DNA from: Prinsepia uniflora
Taxonomy: Eukaryota > Streptophyta > Magnoliopsida > Rosales > Rosaceae
Assembly (NCBI GenBank): GCA_032719365.1
Contig: CM064865.1
Span: 37,312,065-37,376,064 of the forward strand
DNA: 64,000 nt
Direction: 5' to 3'
This document shows, piece by piece, positions 30,450 to 43,023 of this stretch. The notes beneath the pieces were generated by a model, which had not been told where the DNA came from, searched no databases, and was given only the letters and a program-made list of their open reading frames with translations. The stretch's first letter is position 1; each line of letters starts with the position of its first letter. Position numbers and translations under genes: made by a program.

Positions 30450-32821
30450 ATGGCTACGGAATCGTCGTCCTCCTCATCTGGCCTTGTAACAGAGCGAAGA
30501 GGAATACCTGGAGCTCAGTTCGTAGAGGACGTGCAGACCTATCTCACTCAGTTAGGGCTCGACGTTAACTCTACCCTCGCCTTTCTTCAAGAAAGGTTTG
30601 GCCTTTTCGATTTATCCTCCTAAACCTTAAAAGTAATTTAATTCTCTGATTATTTGTTCATACGATATTAATTGAATTCACAAGTTCAGAACTTTACTCA
30701 GGCCTCTAACTTAATTTCAATTGTATATGCTGACCAAAAAAAAAATTATGTAGCCTGTTCATAAGTTATTGTTTTAATGAAGTTGTTTAGATGGGGGACT
30801 TGATTTTGCACATTGCTAATGCTACGCATTTCTAAGACTTTTAAGTTGAAACCAAGTACTTGTTGATGTTCTTTCTGTTTGCGGTTTTTGCTTGCAGACT
30901 TCAGCAATACAAATTGGTTGAAATGAAGCTTCAAGCTCAACAAAGGGATCTTCAGGTTTACTCATCAAAGCCCTTTCCATTGATCACAAACAGTCTTCTT
31001 CACTAGTCACTTAATTATATTGAATTATTGTGTTATATATAACAATATCGACCTTTTAATGATTATTAGTCAGTGTATTAATACCATTGCATCTGAAATA
31101 TTTTTTGGCCATTTAGAGCATGTTGGAGTTTCCCTTTAAAGGTTGGAGTTTCGCTTAGATTGGAGTTACTGGAGTTTTTGATTACTGGTAAAACTGAAGT
31201 GTAGGATGGAATTTTTGTGTAAAACTAGAACCAAATTCTCTTAGTTAGTTTGTCTCCTTCTCATCATCCTCTTTTAGGCATTACTGGTTGTGTAAGCAAA
31301 ATGTTTGTAGTGGTCCTTTCTTCTTATACATGCTATGGATTGTTTCACGCATAACTCAAGTATGACAAATTGGATTGACTCAAATTTGTTCCATATCACT
31401 TTCTTGTGTTTCTCCAACTCTTTTGGTTGCTTATATATTTTAATTATAATTTTTCTTCATTTTGATTCTCAGGCAAAGATTCCTGATATTGAGAAGTGCT
31501 TAGATGTTGTTGCGACTTTACAAGCTAAGAAGGGTACCGGTGAGGTTCGTCTTCTGTAGTTTTCCACTCTTAATAGAGAAGTGCTTAGATGTCTAGCTGC
31601 TTTACTCTCCCCAGTAATGTCCCGTATACCAATTGAGTTCCTTGTGCAAAGCATGTATCCTTCAGACCACTCGTGGTTTTATGCGATTCCTAACTTAAAC
31701 TGTGTTTTTGCATATCATCTAATTATCTTTCCTGTATAGTTTTTTTAATTATCTTCTTCATTAGGTGTTTTTGTGTAATTGATTATTGTTTGTTCTTCTT
31801 TCAACATTGAAGATCTGACTTGTGTGTCTTAGAGTTACCATAAGTGCTTTAGAGAGGAATGATGTGTCTGTATTTAACCTCTAGTAAAAGCAACGTCTCA
31901 ATATGTCTTTGAGTCTACCTGATATCCAAGCGAACTAGATCTGAAATCACATAATATTTTGCATTCTGCCTTGAGATTGGGACCTATAGTCTTAGAAATC
32001 ATATAATATGTAGTGATGGATAATTAAAGATGAATTTTGGGTTTCTAATCAGTTCACAGGTGGTGTGTCCGTTTATCACACATATGGAGCATTAGTCCTT
32101 TCAGCCTTAAAACTAATATTTTGAGGTACTTTCGTCTATTAGATCATTGGTTCAAAAGTGCTAACTAGATTTCCTTCTCTCCTCGTATGGGATACAGGCA
32201 CTCATTACTGAATTTGAGGTATCTGAAGGGATATATTCACGGGCTAGGATTGATGATGCTGATTCAGTGTGTTTATGGTTGGGAGCTAATGTCATGTTGG
32301 AGTATTCTTGTGAGGAGGTCTGCATCTTACGTTAGCTGTTAGTTGTTAATTTTTACTTTTGAGTTTCAGGTCATGGATCACTTCTCATGTAAAATTTATT
32401 GTAGGCTACTGCCCTTCTACGAAGGAATTTAGATAATGCTAGAGCCAGTTTAGAAGTTCTTCTTGCCGATCTACAATTCTTGAGGGATCAAGTGACAATA
32501 ACCCAGGTACGGATCTTTTGAAAATCAGTTACATGGATTCTAGGTTTTCTGTATGTAAAGCTTGCCATAAATCTTGCAATGATTCATAAAAAAAGAGTGT
32601 AGAATTTGGAGGGGTACAATTTGATAGCATTCAATTCCTAGCTTGTATGCAGTAGAAATGGAAGTTATAAAAAAAAAAACCCTATAGTTTTATCTGGTTG
32701 CATAGACATCTATATGTGTTCTTATTACCTGCATAATAAGCAGGTAACTATTGCTCGGGTATACAACTGGGATGTTCATCAGCGCAGGCTTCGGCAATCG
32801 GTGTCCCCGAAGGACTCATGA
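30450..32821 (+). CDS. PFD3: Prefoldin subunit 3 (six exons, intact)
   Basis: Exons are 30450-30595, 30898-30955, 31473-31544, 32198-32317, 32405-32506 and 32744-32821. All introns are GT-AG and the 576-base frame is open, giving 191 residues, close to the usual length of plant and animal PFD3/VBP1. Prefoldin is a cytosolic hexamer that binds nascent actin and tubulin and passes them to the CCT chaperonin; subunit 3 is an alpha-class member. After a serine-rich start (2-11), residues 45-88 form the first helix (RLQQYKLVEMKLQAQQRDLQ, then KIPDIEKCLDVVATLQAKKG). The beta-hairpin region at about 93-128 includes VCLWLGANVMLEYS, a family signature. The second helix (about 130-185, ATALLRRNLDNARASLEVLL then DQVTITQVTIARVYNWDV) completes the coiled coil. 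The start is the first ATG after the leader. A shorter open frame at exon 3 (31335-31559) is intron read-through. It is the only intact gene in the window. Confidence 0.95.
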
Positions 32822-34360
32822 ATTGAGCATTCACCGTCACTCTGTTGGCAGTATGGTTCAGTTCGAAACTCTCTAATGATTGAAGTGGCCGCTGTCTTTT
32901 TATTTGCGACATATGCATGCCCTCTGACTTCGTGGTTCAAGTTCCATATTCTGTTTCAGCAGACAACATTTCTAGAGGCAGATAATGTTATATTTAGGAC
33001 CAGTTTTGATACATGATGGAAATTTCTGCTTGTTCTGTAAGGTGTGGTCTTCAGATTGATTGGGGTGCTTCTTGTGCAATAGATTGATATTCACTCTGAT
33101 GTTTCAGTAATCTAGTTTTAGTATCATTTTCTCTAATCAGAGTTTAAATTTGAAATTCTCCGGTGGGAAAAAATGTTAGGGACCCACTGGAGCTTCGGCG
33201 ACGCAAAAGAAATTTGTGGGAAAAACTAAAAGCCAAAATGAGGTGACAAGGTTGTGGACTTGTGGTGGATTGTTGGGTCTATAATGATGTCAGTGCCTAT
33301 CTTATCCTTCCTCAAAAGGGTGGTGGATTTGGATGGTTTGTGATATGATACTGGCATGATGTTAACACTTTAATGTGTCTTGAAGTCAACTATGATTTTA
33401 TTTTTGAAGAAAAGTCTGGTTGGCGTCTTTGAAAGAAGCAAGATGATCAGACTTTGTGTAAATCATGTTAATTCCGAGGCACACGCTGTTTTTGGCGCCC
33501 AAGCTCCATTAAGTTGGTGGAATTGCACTTAAGCTTCCTTTGCTGAAATACTCTTATTTTTCAAAACTAGTGTTATTGGCTTCGCACAGTCAGCATAAAA
33601 TTGGGAGGCAGAAGAAGTCACTCTGCTGTTCTTTTCTACCTTGCTTTTAGCTTTAGTGTAGTCCGTACCCGTGAGTGGTTATCAGTCATTGAAACAAACA
33701 TAAAGAAATTAGAATTTAGAGTTTTAAAGGCAAGTGAAAAAATGTGGCTTAATACTGAAGATAAGCCGAAGATAGCTTTTACATTGTAAAGAAAACATTT
33801 CAAGCCCAATCTTTGGTTTTACCTTAAGAAAGTTGGTTCTAGGGATTGTACTCGAAACAAGCAACAACACTATCTCTCAAATGCCCTTTGTCGAGCTTTT
33901 CTTTTGGCATAAAAAATTCGACTGCCCCTTTCAATCAAAGCCAATTCTCAAGAGTATCGATCTGTAGTTGATATTTTATAAGATCGAAAGACTTTCGGTT
34001 TATTGGACTTGTCCATAATTTTATCATGGATGGTTTATATCTTTTACGTAAATTAACTTCAATTTCTTATATATATATTTTATACAAACCAAAGCTGATA
34101 ATAATGAAACATCTTTTAGGAGAGGATAAGAATCGGAAAGGCAACCAAAATCATTTCAGACTTGGGGATTTTTGTTTGTGGATTTATTAAAGGTGGTAGG
34201 AGCCTTTGAGTCAGCAGTGATTAAGCAACGCAAAAATTTTCTTGAGGTAATAAAAGGAAAAAGGACCCATAAAAAAGGAAAAAAAAAACTTTGAATAGTG
34301 TTTGTTGGTTCCATTAGTTTAATGAATTAGGATAAGAAAGCGCGAGAGAAGAAGAGGGCC
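32822..34360. other. PFD3 3' flank and intergenic DNA
   Basis: The first 200-350 bases are presumably 3' UTR; the region near 33080-33130 is AT-rich, but no single poly(A) signal stands out. Beyond it I see no domain, repeat unit or RNA gene. The frame at 33601-33789 begins with TTG, not ATG, and matches nothing I recognise. Confidence 0.5.
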
Positions 34361-34527
34361 TACATTAGATGAAAACGCGTAGGATTGTAGGAAGATCATT
34401 TATATAATATATGTATATATGAATTGATGAACTTGAAGGCAGCGGGCCACACAGTTTAAGTTCCCGTGAACCATTTTGACCACCACTGCCATTTGCGCCA
34501 ATATGGACCTCCATCTCTATATAGACT

Positions 34528-34852
34528 ATATATATATATAAGTCCAAGTCAACATTCCGTCTCCATGGAACATCAACCAAGCTTTCTTCTTCCTCTTTTC
34601 ACCTAACTAAGCATGAAAACAACCAACTCAATTGGAGGATTTGGTGAAAGTTTCTCGTGTTTCGAATCGACTTCTACTTACTGTGTTATTACGAACTTAA
34701 CATATTACAAAATAATAATAAAAAACGGTAGACTTAAACATATATTTATATACACATATATATATATATATATTTTATATTTTTATGGGGCCGAAGCGCT
34801 CGAACAAAAACTACACTCTCACATATGTACTCTCACATATGTATGCTTGTAA
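34528..34852 (+). other. Possible orphan promoter and first exon
   Basis: A TATA-like run (TATATATATATATAAG, 34528-34541) is followed by about 70 bases including a pyrimidine-rich leader (TTTCTTCTTCCTCTTTTCACC) and an ATG at 34613. The frame continues for 79 codons. Only the first 25 or so residues (MKTTNSIGGFGESFSCFEST) look non-repetitive; the rest is TA-repeat translation. This could be the start of a decayed gene or chance. I recognise no family. Confidence 0.2.
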
Positions 34853-35143
34853 AAGATTCTATAATCCCGCTACTTTTGCAGCAATCTTAAATTTATCAAT
34901 TTATTATTTACGGAATTTTGAATATATATGTAAATTTTAATACAGGTAAATTGACAACGTACATATACGTAATACATATTTTAATAGAGGAGAGTCTGTT
35001 TTTTATGCTTAGTTGACCTTGCCAAGGAGGGGCCCGAGTAATAAATTGATGGTAACCATTTGATTTGAATAATCCACCAACTAACTAATTATCAAAAAAC
35101 TAAAATAAAATAATCCACCAACTAATAACACCACAGAAAATCC

Positions 35144-35177
<34 letters not shown>

Positions 35178-37289
35178 CTTCCCTGTATATTCTACCATTC
35201 TCTTGCCCCTATTGTTCTTGTGTGTTTTGTAATATGCATACATATATACTTATAAAGAAAATAAATAATAAATAGGATCCATTATTGGACTTCAATATAA
35301 GTTAGTTTGGTGATGTAGCTTGTGTATGGTGACTCTTTGTCTGTGATGAGAGTGGTTGACTCCATCAAAATCAGATATGGCTTAAATTTTCTTTTTCCTT
35401 TCTTATCTGAAATACACTTTTGAACGGTTCATGTGAGACTTTATTCGTTCGTTTTCTATATGTATAATGACTTGGAATATTTGGTACCAATCTATACATT
35501 AATGACCGTGGGTCTCCATATTTAATTTTTGAACCCATATATGAATATGAAACTAAGAAAATTCAAAATATTTTGCAAATACTTTAAGATTGAACTGGAT
35601 TTTTGAAAAAAATAAATAAATAAAACTTACAAAATTATTGATCTAAGTAAGTTTGATGAATGTGAAATTCCAAAATTACATTATATATGCATTGGGTATC
35701 AATCTCATCCAAAAAAGTCGAAATTAAGATATTTCACATAACGTGTAAAAGAGAATACTAACAGCCATGCCGAATAGTACTAAGTGGCAGTGACTCATAG
35801 CATAAATGGATTAATATTCTTCGGACCAAAAAAAAAAATGGATTAATATTCTTATTATCCTTATGGTTATATATATAAGAAAAAATAATTGTTTGAACGT
35901 GAATATTTTAAATAGTAAACATAAATTAAATAGTAAAACCAGGAGGGCAAAGGTCTTATGTAAGAAAAAAGCGGGAAAACAAAATTAGGTTTGGTTTTAT
36001 GTAAGGATGGTGAAAAAGGAGACGGAACAAACGAGAGGCGTGCACGCAAATCCAGGCAGATTTGTCTTATTATTAATCCTTCCCTACTAATTCAAGTCCC
36101 TTTGTCATTTTCTTGTAGACGCGTTTTAGCATTGATGTTTCAAAATAATCATTTTTTATTTTTTAAAATAATATTTCAAAAGAAAGAAAAGTGTTGACTT
36201 TGACCTCGCATGTGCGCCCAAGATCTTAAAATAGAATGCGTCTCAAAATATGTTTAATAAATCTTGGGGTCTCAAAGTGAGTGATTATTATAAGCGTATG
36301 AATCGCAGGAGTAACTCTAAATTGCCGCAATCCTCGCTGCGGGTGTTCAACTCGTCAAACTTCTAGAATCCTTCACAGTCAACGGCTGGGATTTGGACAC
36401 TATCACCCCAATCACATATTTTTTTTTTATCTAACTAATATGATAATATAAATTTACTTTTACTTTTACCACAAGCATTTTGAATTTATTTATTTTCTGT
36501 TTTATTTCAAACTTAGGATACAAAATTAGTTCATAAAACATAATATAAAATAAAAAGATAAGTTAAGCTGAAATACTTAAAGGAGGAATGTCGTTAAATA
36601 AGTATTAATTATACATTAGTCCACTTAACATATAAAATAGTTCATTTACTATTTTTTAAAATTTTTACTGTGTTCTTTTTATGATTTTGTTTTTTTTTAA
36701 GTTTTTAAATACCGTTTATACCATTTTTTCAGATACAGATGAGAAACTTTCAAATTTTAAGTATTATGATTTTCTATTTATTTTTAAAAATTAATTAAAT
36801 TAACATAATTCTAACTAAATTTCAGAATATTTATTTTATATTTGTTTATCGGATAACATCTGATACTTTTGGAGAGTTAGAGAGTTACATATATGTAATT
36901 TATCTTATTATTTTTCGTAGGTAAATTAATAAGAACCTGTTTATTTTATTTTCATTTTAGAGAGGTATATTAAAAATATATATATATAGCTATTATGATA
37001 CAATTAGAATTTCTATATATAGGTATCTTATTTATACAGGAAAGTTAAGTAGGTAATATTATTTAATTTACCTGTAAGTTTAGAATCAGATATTGGTAGG
37101 CACATAAATATAATATGTAATGACACATCTAAAATTGTTTTAAAAATAACGGGCTAAAAAGAATGATATAATTTGATAAACAATACAAAAATGTTATTTA
37201 TTTTTTACTGTCTCTATTTACTATAGTGGATTAACTTATAAGTTGAACTAAAAAATTGGACCTATTTATAACAGAGCCGGTCCAAACAT
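34853..37289. other. AT-rich intergenic DNA
   Basis: No gene, RNA or recognised transposon is visible. Contents are simple sequence, including a TA run at about 35145-35174 and poly-A/T tracts. A W-box-like TTGACTTTGACC lies near 36194. Short open frames are AT-rich and not supported. Confidence 0.5.
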
Positions 37290-37292
37290 TTA

Positions 37293-37337
37293 GGTTATGT
37301 TTGGTACGCCGTATATGGAACGAGATATGATAATATA
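37293..37337 (+). mobile_element. MITE (Tourist/PIF-Harbinger-like), left end
   Basis: The left terminus GGTTATGTTTGGTACGCCGT follows TTA at 37290-37292. It pairs with the right terminus at 50166-50187 (read inward GGCCTCGTTTGATACGCCGT, then AT) with 18 of 22 matches, and TTA is repeated at 50188-50190. A 3-bp TTA duplication fits PIF/Harbinger-type elements. The element is split 45 bases in by a 12.3 kb LTR element. Confidence 0.7.
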
Positions 37338-38013
37338 TGACATGACCCATCCCAATCCCCCCGGGATTACCATGGAATGTGTCATGCTCCCGTCTGACAA
37401 GAGGTGTCAGACAAGGGATAACCTGTTGCCACTTCCCAACCGGGCTTCCAGAGTGCGTAAGGATCGATGGAGGAGGTGTGCGATGCTCAAGTCTCTGCTG
37501 CAGTCGTATCCGGAATCATCCTGAAGGGCATTAAAAACAAAAGCTGTGAGTGGACGAAAATAACCAAGTCTGTTTAAAACATTTATAAGACATTTATGCC
37601 CCTCAGTAAAATCATATGCATGCACCAAAAACCAATAATCCCATATTTATTTAGAAATAACCATTAGGGCCTTAGCCCGGAAACCAAAGCATAGTTTCGA
37701 ATCCCAAAAGTCAATCCAAGAGTTATTTCATAAATCCAGTGATGTTCATTCATTATTTTTCCATCTCTGGCATCCCCGATGCCTAGCGTCCTAGACGCTT
37801 GACGTTCCTGACGTCATATCTCACGGTATTAAGCAACGCGTGCTGCCCGGGGTCTCACCGGGTCCATATCTCTGACATCCCCGATGTCTGACGTCCATGA
37901 TGTCTAGCAATCCTGCTCCTGGATCACTATACGGTCCGGTAGCTCCGTACAATGAGCCCTCGCAGGCAATGCACCGTGACTTCTCCAGTGTCCCCGACAC
38001 TTGGAGGAGACCA

Positions 38014-38015
<2 letters not shown>

Positions 38016-38045
<30 letters not shown>
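38016..38045. repeat. (AT)n microsatellite within the LTR
   Basis: Fifteen AT units between GG and CC. The partner LTR has eleven units at 47398-47419. Confidence 0.9.
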
Positions 38046-38047
<2 letters not shown>

Positions 38048-38220
38048 TCATATCGAGATGGTTTTATGGAACACATTTTATTATTCATTTCCAAAATATC
38101 ACAAGGGCCCTACCCCGAGTTTCCATAAAACCGTCATAAGTCCAAATAGTTGATTTAAATCCGAAATCATTTATTCAATTCCATTTTAGGGTCCCCGACC
38201 CGAAATCACATGAAGAAATC

Positions 38221-38366
38221 AACTGGGCCCCTGACCCGATTTCATAAGTTAACTGGGCCCCTGGCCCGATTCACAAGTTAACTGGGCCCCTGGCCCGATT
38301 CATAAATTAACTGGGCCCCTGGCCCGATTTCATAATTCAACTGGGCCCCTGGCCCGATTTTACTTT
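38221..38366. repeat. 29-30-bp minisatellite, five copies
   Basis: Each unit starts AACTGGGCCCCTGGCCCGAT and ends in a variable TTCAYAAGTT-type tail. Four full copies and a shortened fifth are present. Confidence 0.92.
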
Positions 38367-40117
38367 ATTTAAGTTCGTAACCGTTTCATGAAATCATATC
38401 CAACCACATTTATGGAAATCAGTGCAAATTCAGAAAATCTCGGTTTACGTGCAAATACGTAAATCACCTCGAAATGCGTGAAATCATTTAAATTCACCGA
38501 TATCCAAAGTAAATCATTTAATCACAATTATAAACATCATGAAACAGTTATGCATGCATCGAATTTATAAAACCAATGTCCACTCACAGACCGTTTAACC
38601 GAGTGTCTCGATACGCGTGCCATAGGCCTTCCCGGGCCACACCACTATCACCGGGACTCCCAATCCTGTCCAAATCACATTAAAGGATCACTAACCTCAT
38701 CATTAACATCATATACAAGTCCCGTAATTTTTCCGAATTTTTAAGTATTTTTAAACTGGATTTTAAACCTTCGGACATCCCGAACAATATCGAAACGGGA
38801 TCCGAACGACACGAAACCAATCCCAAAATGTTCGTTACATTGCATAGATTAAAAGTCATGTTGACCTCACCTCGAGATTCGTGCCCACGCGCCGTCACGA
38901 GCCGCCGTGAGTGGCTGCGCGTGAAAGCCACGCGCCTGCTACAGTGACTGCTACAGTCACCATCTTCACCCGTTTGTCTGGTAAACGGGTTGAAAAACCC
39001 GCGATAGGATCCGGCTCAATCACACCCAATCCGACATCAATTCATTCCGTTCTCGATCCTATAACAATCATTAACAAATGAATTTCAGTTCTGTGACATC
39101 GATTAACAACAATCAATCCATAATCGTGCCACCAACCCGTGATCACCCAAAACGGGTCGATCACCAAAGCTCCACAAATCCTCAACCATTGTCAAATTAA
39201 CTTCACAGGAAGCTTATAAGGATTAATATGAACCAATTCGCATGATTAATTGAACACGATATTACCTCAATCATCACGACTCAAGCTTGAGTTTTCCGGC
39301 CATCCACCTCGTCCGTCCACGGCCCTAGGAGCCTCAAAGCTTGCCCCATTTGATCTGGTTCGACTCGTTGAGGTTCCAGAAAGCTCAACCCATCATCAAT
39401 TAGGCTTGGGCTGGCCTAAAACTAGAAGTTCGAATTTGGATTTCTCAAAAACCAGTTTCGGGTTTTCAGAGAAATCCAGCACCAATTTCACTCATTCCTT
39501 TCATTCTCAATCTCAGTGAACCACTCTCGACTCACACTCCATTCCTTTAATCCAATTCAGCCGTTAAAGGCATCCAAAAGTGTCCCACAATCCATTGCGT
39601 AAAGCTCCCCTGCACTGACCCGAAACCATTAAAAATCAGTGCACAGTGCTATTGTGATCGATTGCCAGCACAATACATGTGCAATCACACCCCCACACTG
39701 TCCCAATTCAGTCCATAAATTGATAAACAATCCATGGGATCGATCGCACAAACCTCCCACTTTCACGGCTGTTCAATGAAACAGTGCCCCCGTGTGAAAT
39801 TACAATTCTGCCCTTGTGCAGAAAATTACCAAAATGCCCCTCACGCATCCTGACCCGTAACTCGGTCGTACGGACTCCGATTGATGCGTGCCGCCTGTCT
39901 ACGGACTCAGAGCATCGAGACCTTCCTAACGGTCCTCGGTCCTCGGCCATCGGACCTCCTGACCAAAAAGTCAACATTTCCCCTTATATCGTCCAAATTA
40001 CGAAAACGCCCATGAACTTCCGTACGTCATAACTTTCACCACGAACGTCGGAATCGAACGTGCCACCTGTCTATGAACTCGTGACGTCCCAAACTACGTC
40101 ACGGTCATCGGTCAAAG

Positions 40118-42886
40118 TGTCAGGACCCACCCCGGTTTCACCCCGAAACCCGAGGTAAATCCTGCTCCCGTCTGACTCCCCGACGCAACACCCAAATCAA
40201 CTCACTCAAACCCAGTCAGACGCAGGAGTAATTAAACCAAAATATCCCGAAGTTAGAGTTTTACAGAGCATAGAACGAAATACAAGGAAATCAAAACCGA
40301 TAATAATTACACGCACGCGGAAACTTTAAACCACTCCGGGATCCCTCTCGTGACTTCTATGCCTTGGACACTGCCCCGACGTCAAGACCCCGTGCTAGCT
40401 CCACAACCTGGAGGGCAAGTTAATACAAAAGGTGTGAGTGGACCATAATAAAAGAAAAGTTCTAAAACCATTTATCAGAAAACCGAGTTTAACCCTCTGT
40501 TTTTGAAACCACATGCATAACCCATTTTAGAAAACAGTTATGAACCCAATTACCATAAACCACCTCATAAGAAACAGAAACACTATAAAACAGTTAGAAA
40601 AACCGCAGCATGTGAATCATAAAGCCGTATCATAAACCATGAACATCAAATCATCATTTTCCGATCAAACCTGCTGGACCTATCCGAGTATTTAAACTCC
40701 CGAGTCTTTAAACTCAATCCAGGCCTTAATCATATCCGAGTCTTTAAACTCCCGAGTCTTTAAACTCAAGGCCTACGGGGGAAAATCAATATATCCGAGT
40801 CTTTAAACTCCCGAGTCCTTAAACTCAATCCGGGCCCGTCCCCCGTCAAATATATCCGGGTCTTTAAACCCAATATCCAGATCTAGCAAATCCAATCCAA
40901 AACCATTTGAAAACCATTTCCGAATTCTCATCCAAACCCGAATCCGAAATCACCGGTCCGATGCCCTTCCAGCATCCTGAACCGTCATTCCGAACCCAAA
41001 TCCGGAATCCACTTTTCCACTTGGAAACCAACCCTTTTTCCGAAATCCGTTTCTAAAACCAAAAACCTTTACTCATCGAAATCATGTTCCAAAATCCCTT
41101 TATAATCATTGAAAACCACTTATCAATTGAAATCCCAAAACCATAGCATCACTTTCAGAGACCAACCCTTTCCTCGTAAAACGTGCTAAAAACTGATTTC
41201 CTCGAAAAACGTGTAATAATGTAAAACCAACCAAACATATTCGATAAACATAGAATTATGATTAAAACCATAAAACAATTATAGAAAACAGTTATGCATG
41301 CTCGAGTTTAGAGAAAGGGTCCATTCACAGTACTGAGCCCTACTCGCGTCCTGAACGTCCTGTACGTTCCTCGATCGAACCCGGTTCAGCACAGTGGTCT
41401 GCAACTCAGACCGGCGAGACCCAATCTCCGCCGTCCGGCCACCAATCTCCTCCCTTCCTTCACCCACAGCTTCGTCCAAATCCAATCTATCCATTCCCCA
41501 ACTCATCTAACCTCGACACTGTCCCTAGTTCGTCGACTGAAGCTCGAAACCAGACGGCCTAGTAGCCCATGTTTCACGATTCAGTCATTCCGATCACCCC
41601 CCGTCACGGTGACTGTCCCAGATTCTTCCTAGGGCCTTACTGATCCTAAACCAACCCTCCTAGACCTTCGACTCAGCCCCTTCCTTCACGACTCGCCGTT
41701 TGAATCCACGACCAAAACAGAGCACACAGGTACTCCCGTTGTGCTAACCTCCGCCGTGTACTCCTCCGTCACGGCTACACACTCAGTCGACTCTTGGGAC
41801 CTCCCTGAGTCTCACTCTAACTTCCACTTCCCTCGACTCTCGCCCTAGGTCCACAACTTAGCTTCTAAACCCAAACGACAAAACAGAGCAAAGAAACGGG
41901 GGTGAGGGTTTACCTGTCCTCCTGCCGCCATCGTGAGCTCAGCTCGAGGTAGTAGCTCCTCCTGTCTTCCTCCGTCCTCTGAGCCCGTCCGCTGACCTCG
42001 AGTGATCGATCACGGCTGCACCACCATCCAACTCTCTATTTTCCTCCCTGAGTTTCCCCCCGATTTTCCCGTAGCCCACAGCTTTCACACACACACACCC
42101 GCTGCACCTCTCAACCAACTCACCAGCTTCCCTTCGATCTCCCGTCCCTCACTCACTCACCAGAACTCATCAACCACCACAAACAGCCTTCAATTTTTCC
42201 TCACCGCCTCACCCTGTTTCTGTTTCCTTCTGCGTACAATCACGAACACGGGCACGGTTGCACCCCAATTATTTGGGCCGTGCGTACACAGGATTCACCC
42301 AGAATCCTCTAGTCCTGCGCCACATGTCACAATCCATTCCCTTTCTCTCACACAGGGCCCAATCTCAGCCATCCATTTTCCTTCTCTGTGCACAAATCCC
42401 AATGTGCAGAAAGACCAAATTGCCCCTCCTTTTATCTCAATATTACGATTATGCCACTACCTTTCTAGACCCGTATCTCGCACACCGTAAGTCCGATGAA
42501 TACGTACCACCTGTCATCGAACTCAGGACGACGAGATCTACCTAACCATCCTAGGTCAACGTACCAAAACCTGATTCTACAAAAAGTCAACTATTCCCCC
42601 TAATTTACCCAAATTACGGTTAGGCCCTCAACCTACCGAACATCACAACTTCCTCCTCGGATGTCGGAATCAGGCGTGCCACCTGCCTATGGATTCATGA
42701 CGTCCTAAACTACGTCCTAGGTACCGGTCAATACCCAATGGACCACCCGAACTAAAAGACAACATTTTTGCCCGAACCAAGGGCAAAATCATCATTCTAC
42801 GCTCACGAACCACCTACCACCGATTTAGCTCACTAATCCCGACTTAATCACTGTACTAATCCCGACTCTCGGGACGGGTTGTTACA
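40118..42886 (-). mobile_element. Solo LTR nested in the 3' LTR (TSD CAAAG)
   Basis: On the plus strand it runs from TGTCAGGACCCACC to GGGACGGGTTGTTACA, 2769 bp, with perfect CAAAG duplications at 40113-40117 and 42887-42891. It holds the long-loop terminal hairpin (40170-40221), GTGTGAGTGGAC at 40432, a TCTTTAAACTC repeat block (about 40690-40870) and GTCCATTCACAG at 41319. No internal region is present. The antisense open frame at 42002-42490 is not conserved as protein and is rejected. Confidence 0.92.
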
Positions 42887-43023
42887 CAAAGTCAACGTTT
42901 TGCCCACGCCCAAGGGCAAAACGGTCATTTTGCACAATTCGTCCGAAATCGCTCAACTAATCCCAGATTAGTAAATTACAATTAAATATTATTAAATCCC
43001 GATATTCGGGACGGGTCGTTACA
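42887..43023 (-). mobile_element. 3' LTR of the 12.3 kb LTR element, proximal part
   Basis: This is the short start of the LTR (GGGACGGGTCGTTACA at its right edge), separated from the rest by the solo LTR. Compared with 49520-49560, about 26 bases between two AAAGTC motifs are missing at the junction. Confidence 0.85.

Larger units (their letters stand above)
37338..40117 (-). mobile_element. 3' LTR of the 12.3 kb LTR element, distal part
   Basis: The LTR 3' terminus (TGACATGACCC on the plus strand) starts at 37338 and is preceded by TSD ATATA (37333-37337), which recurs at 49681-49685. It contains the terminal hairpin 37392-37412, CTGTGAGTGGAC at 37544, a TA repeat at 38016-38045, five 29-30-bp repeats at 38221-38366, GTCCACTCACAG at 38578 and the GC hairpin at 38917-38935. 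It matches 46720 to about 49510 closely by eye. The solo LTR at 40118 interrupts it. Confidence 0.88.

Noticed and set aside
31335..31559. 74-codon frame overlapping prefoldin exon 3
   Set aside because: Read-through of intron 2, exon 3 and intron 3; the splice sites on both sides are canonical and the joined exons give the full family sequence.
33601..33789. 62-codon frame downstream of the prefoldin gene
   Set aside because: It begins with TTG and not ATG, shows no domain and has no splice context.
42002..42545. Overlapping frames of 162 and 95 codons, partly similar in peptide to frames at 59871-60159
   Set aside because: Both places are the same LTR region read antisense; the shared peptide (KSDE-VPPVIELRTTRST) reflects nucleotide homology of LTRs, and lengths and starts differ.
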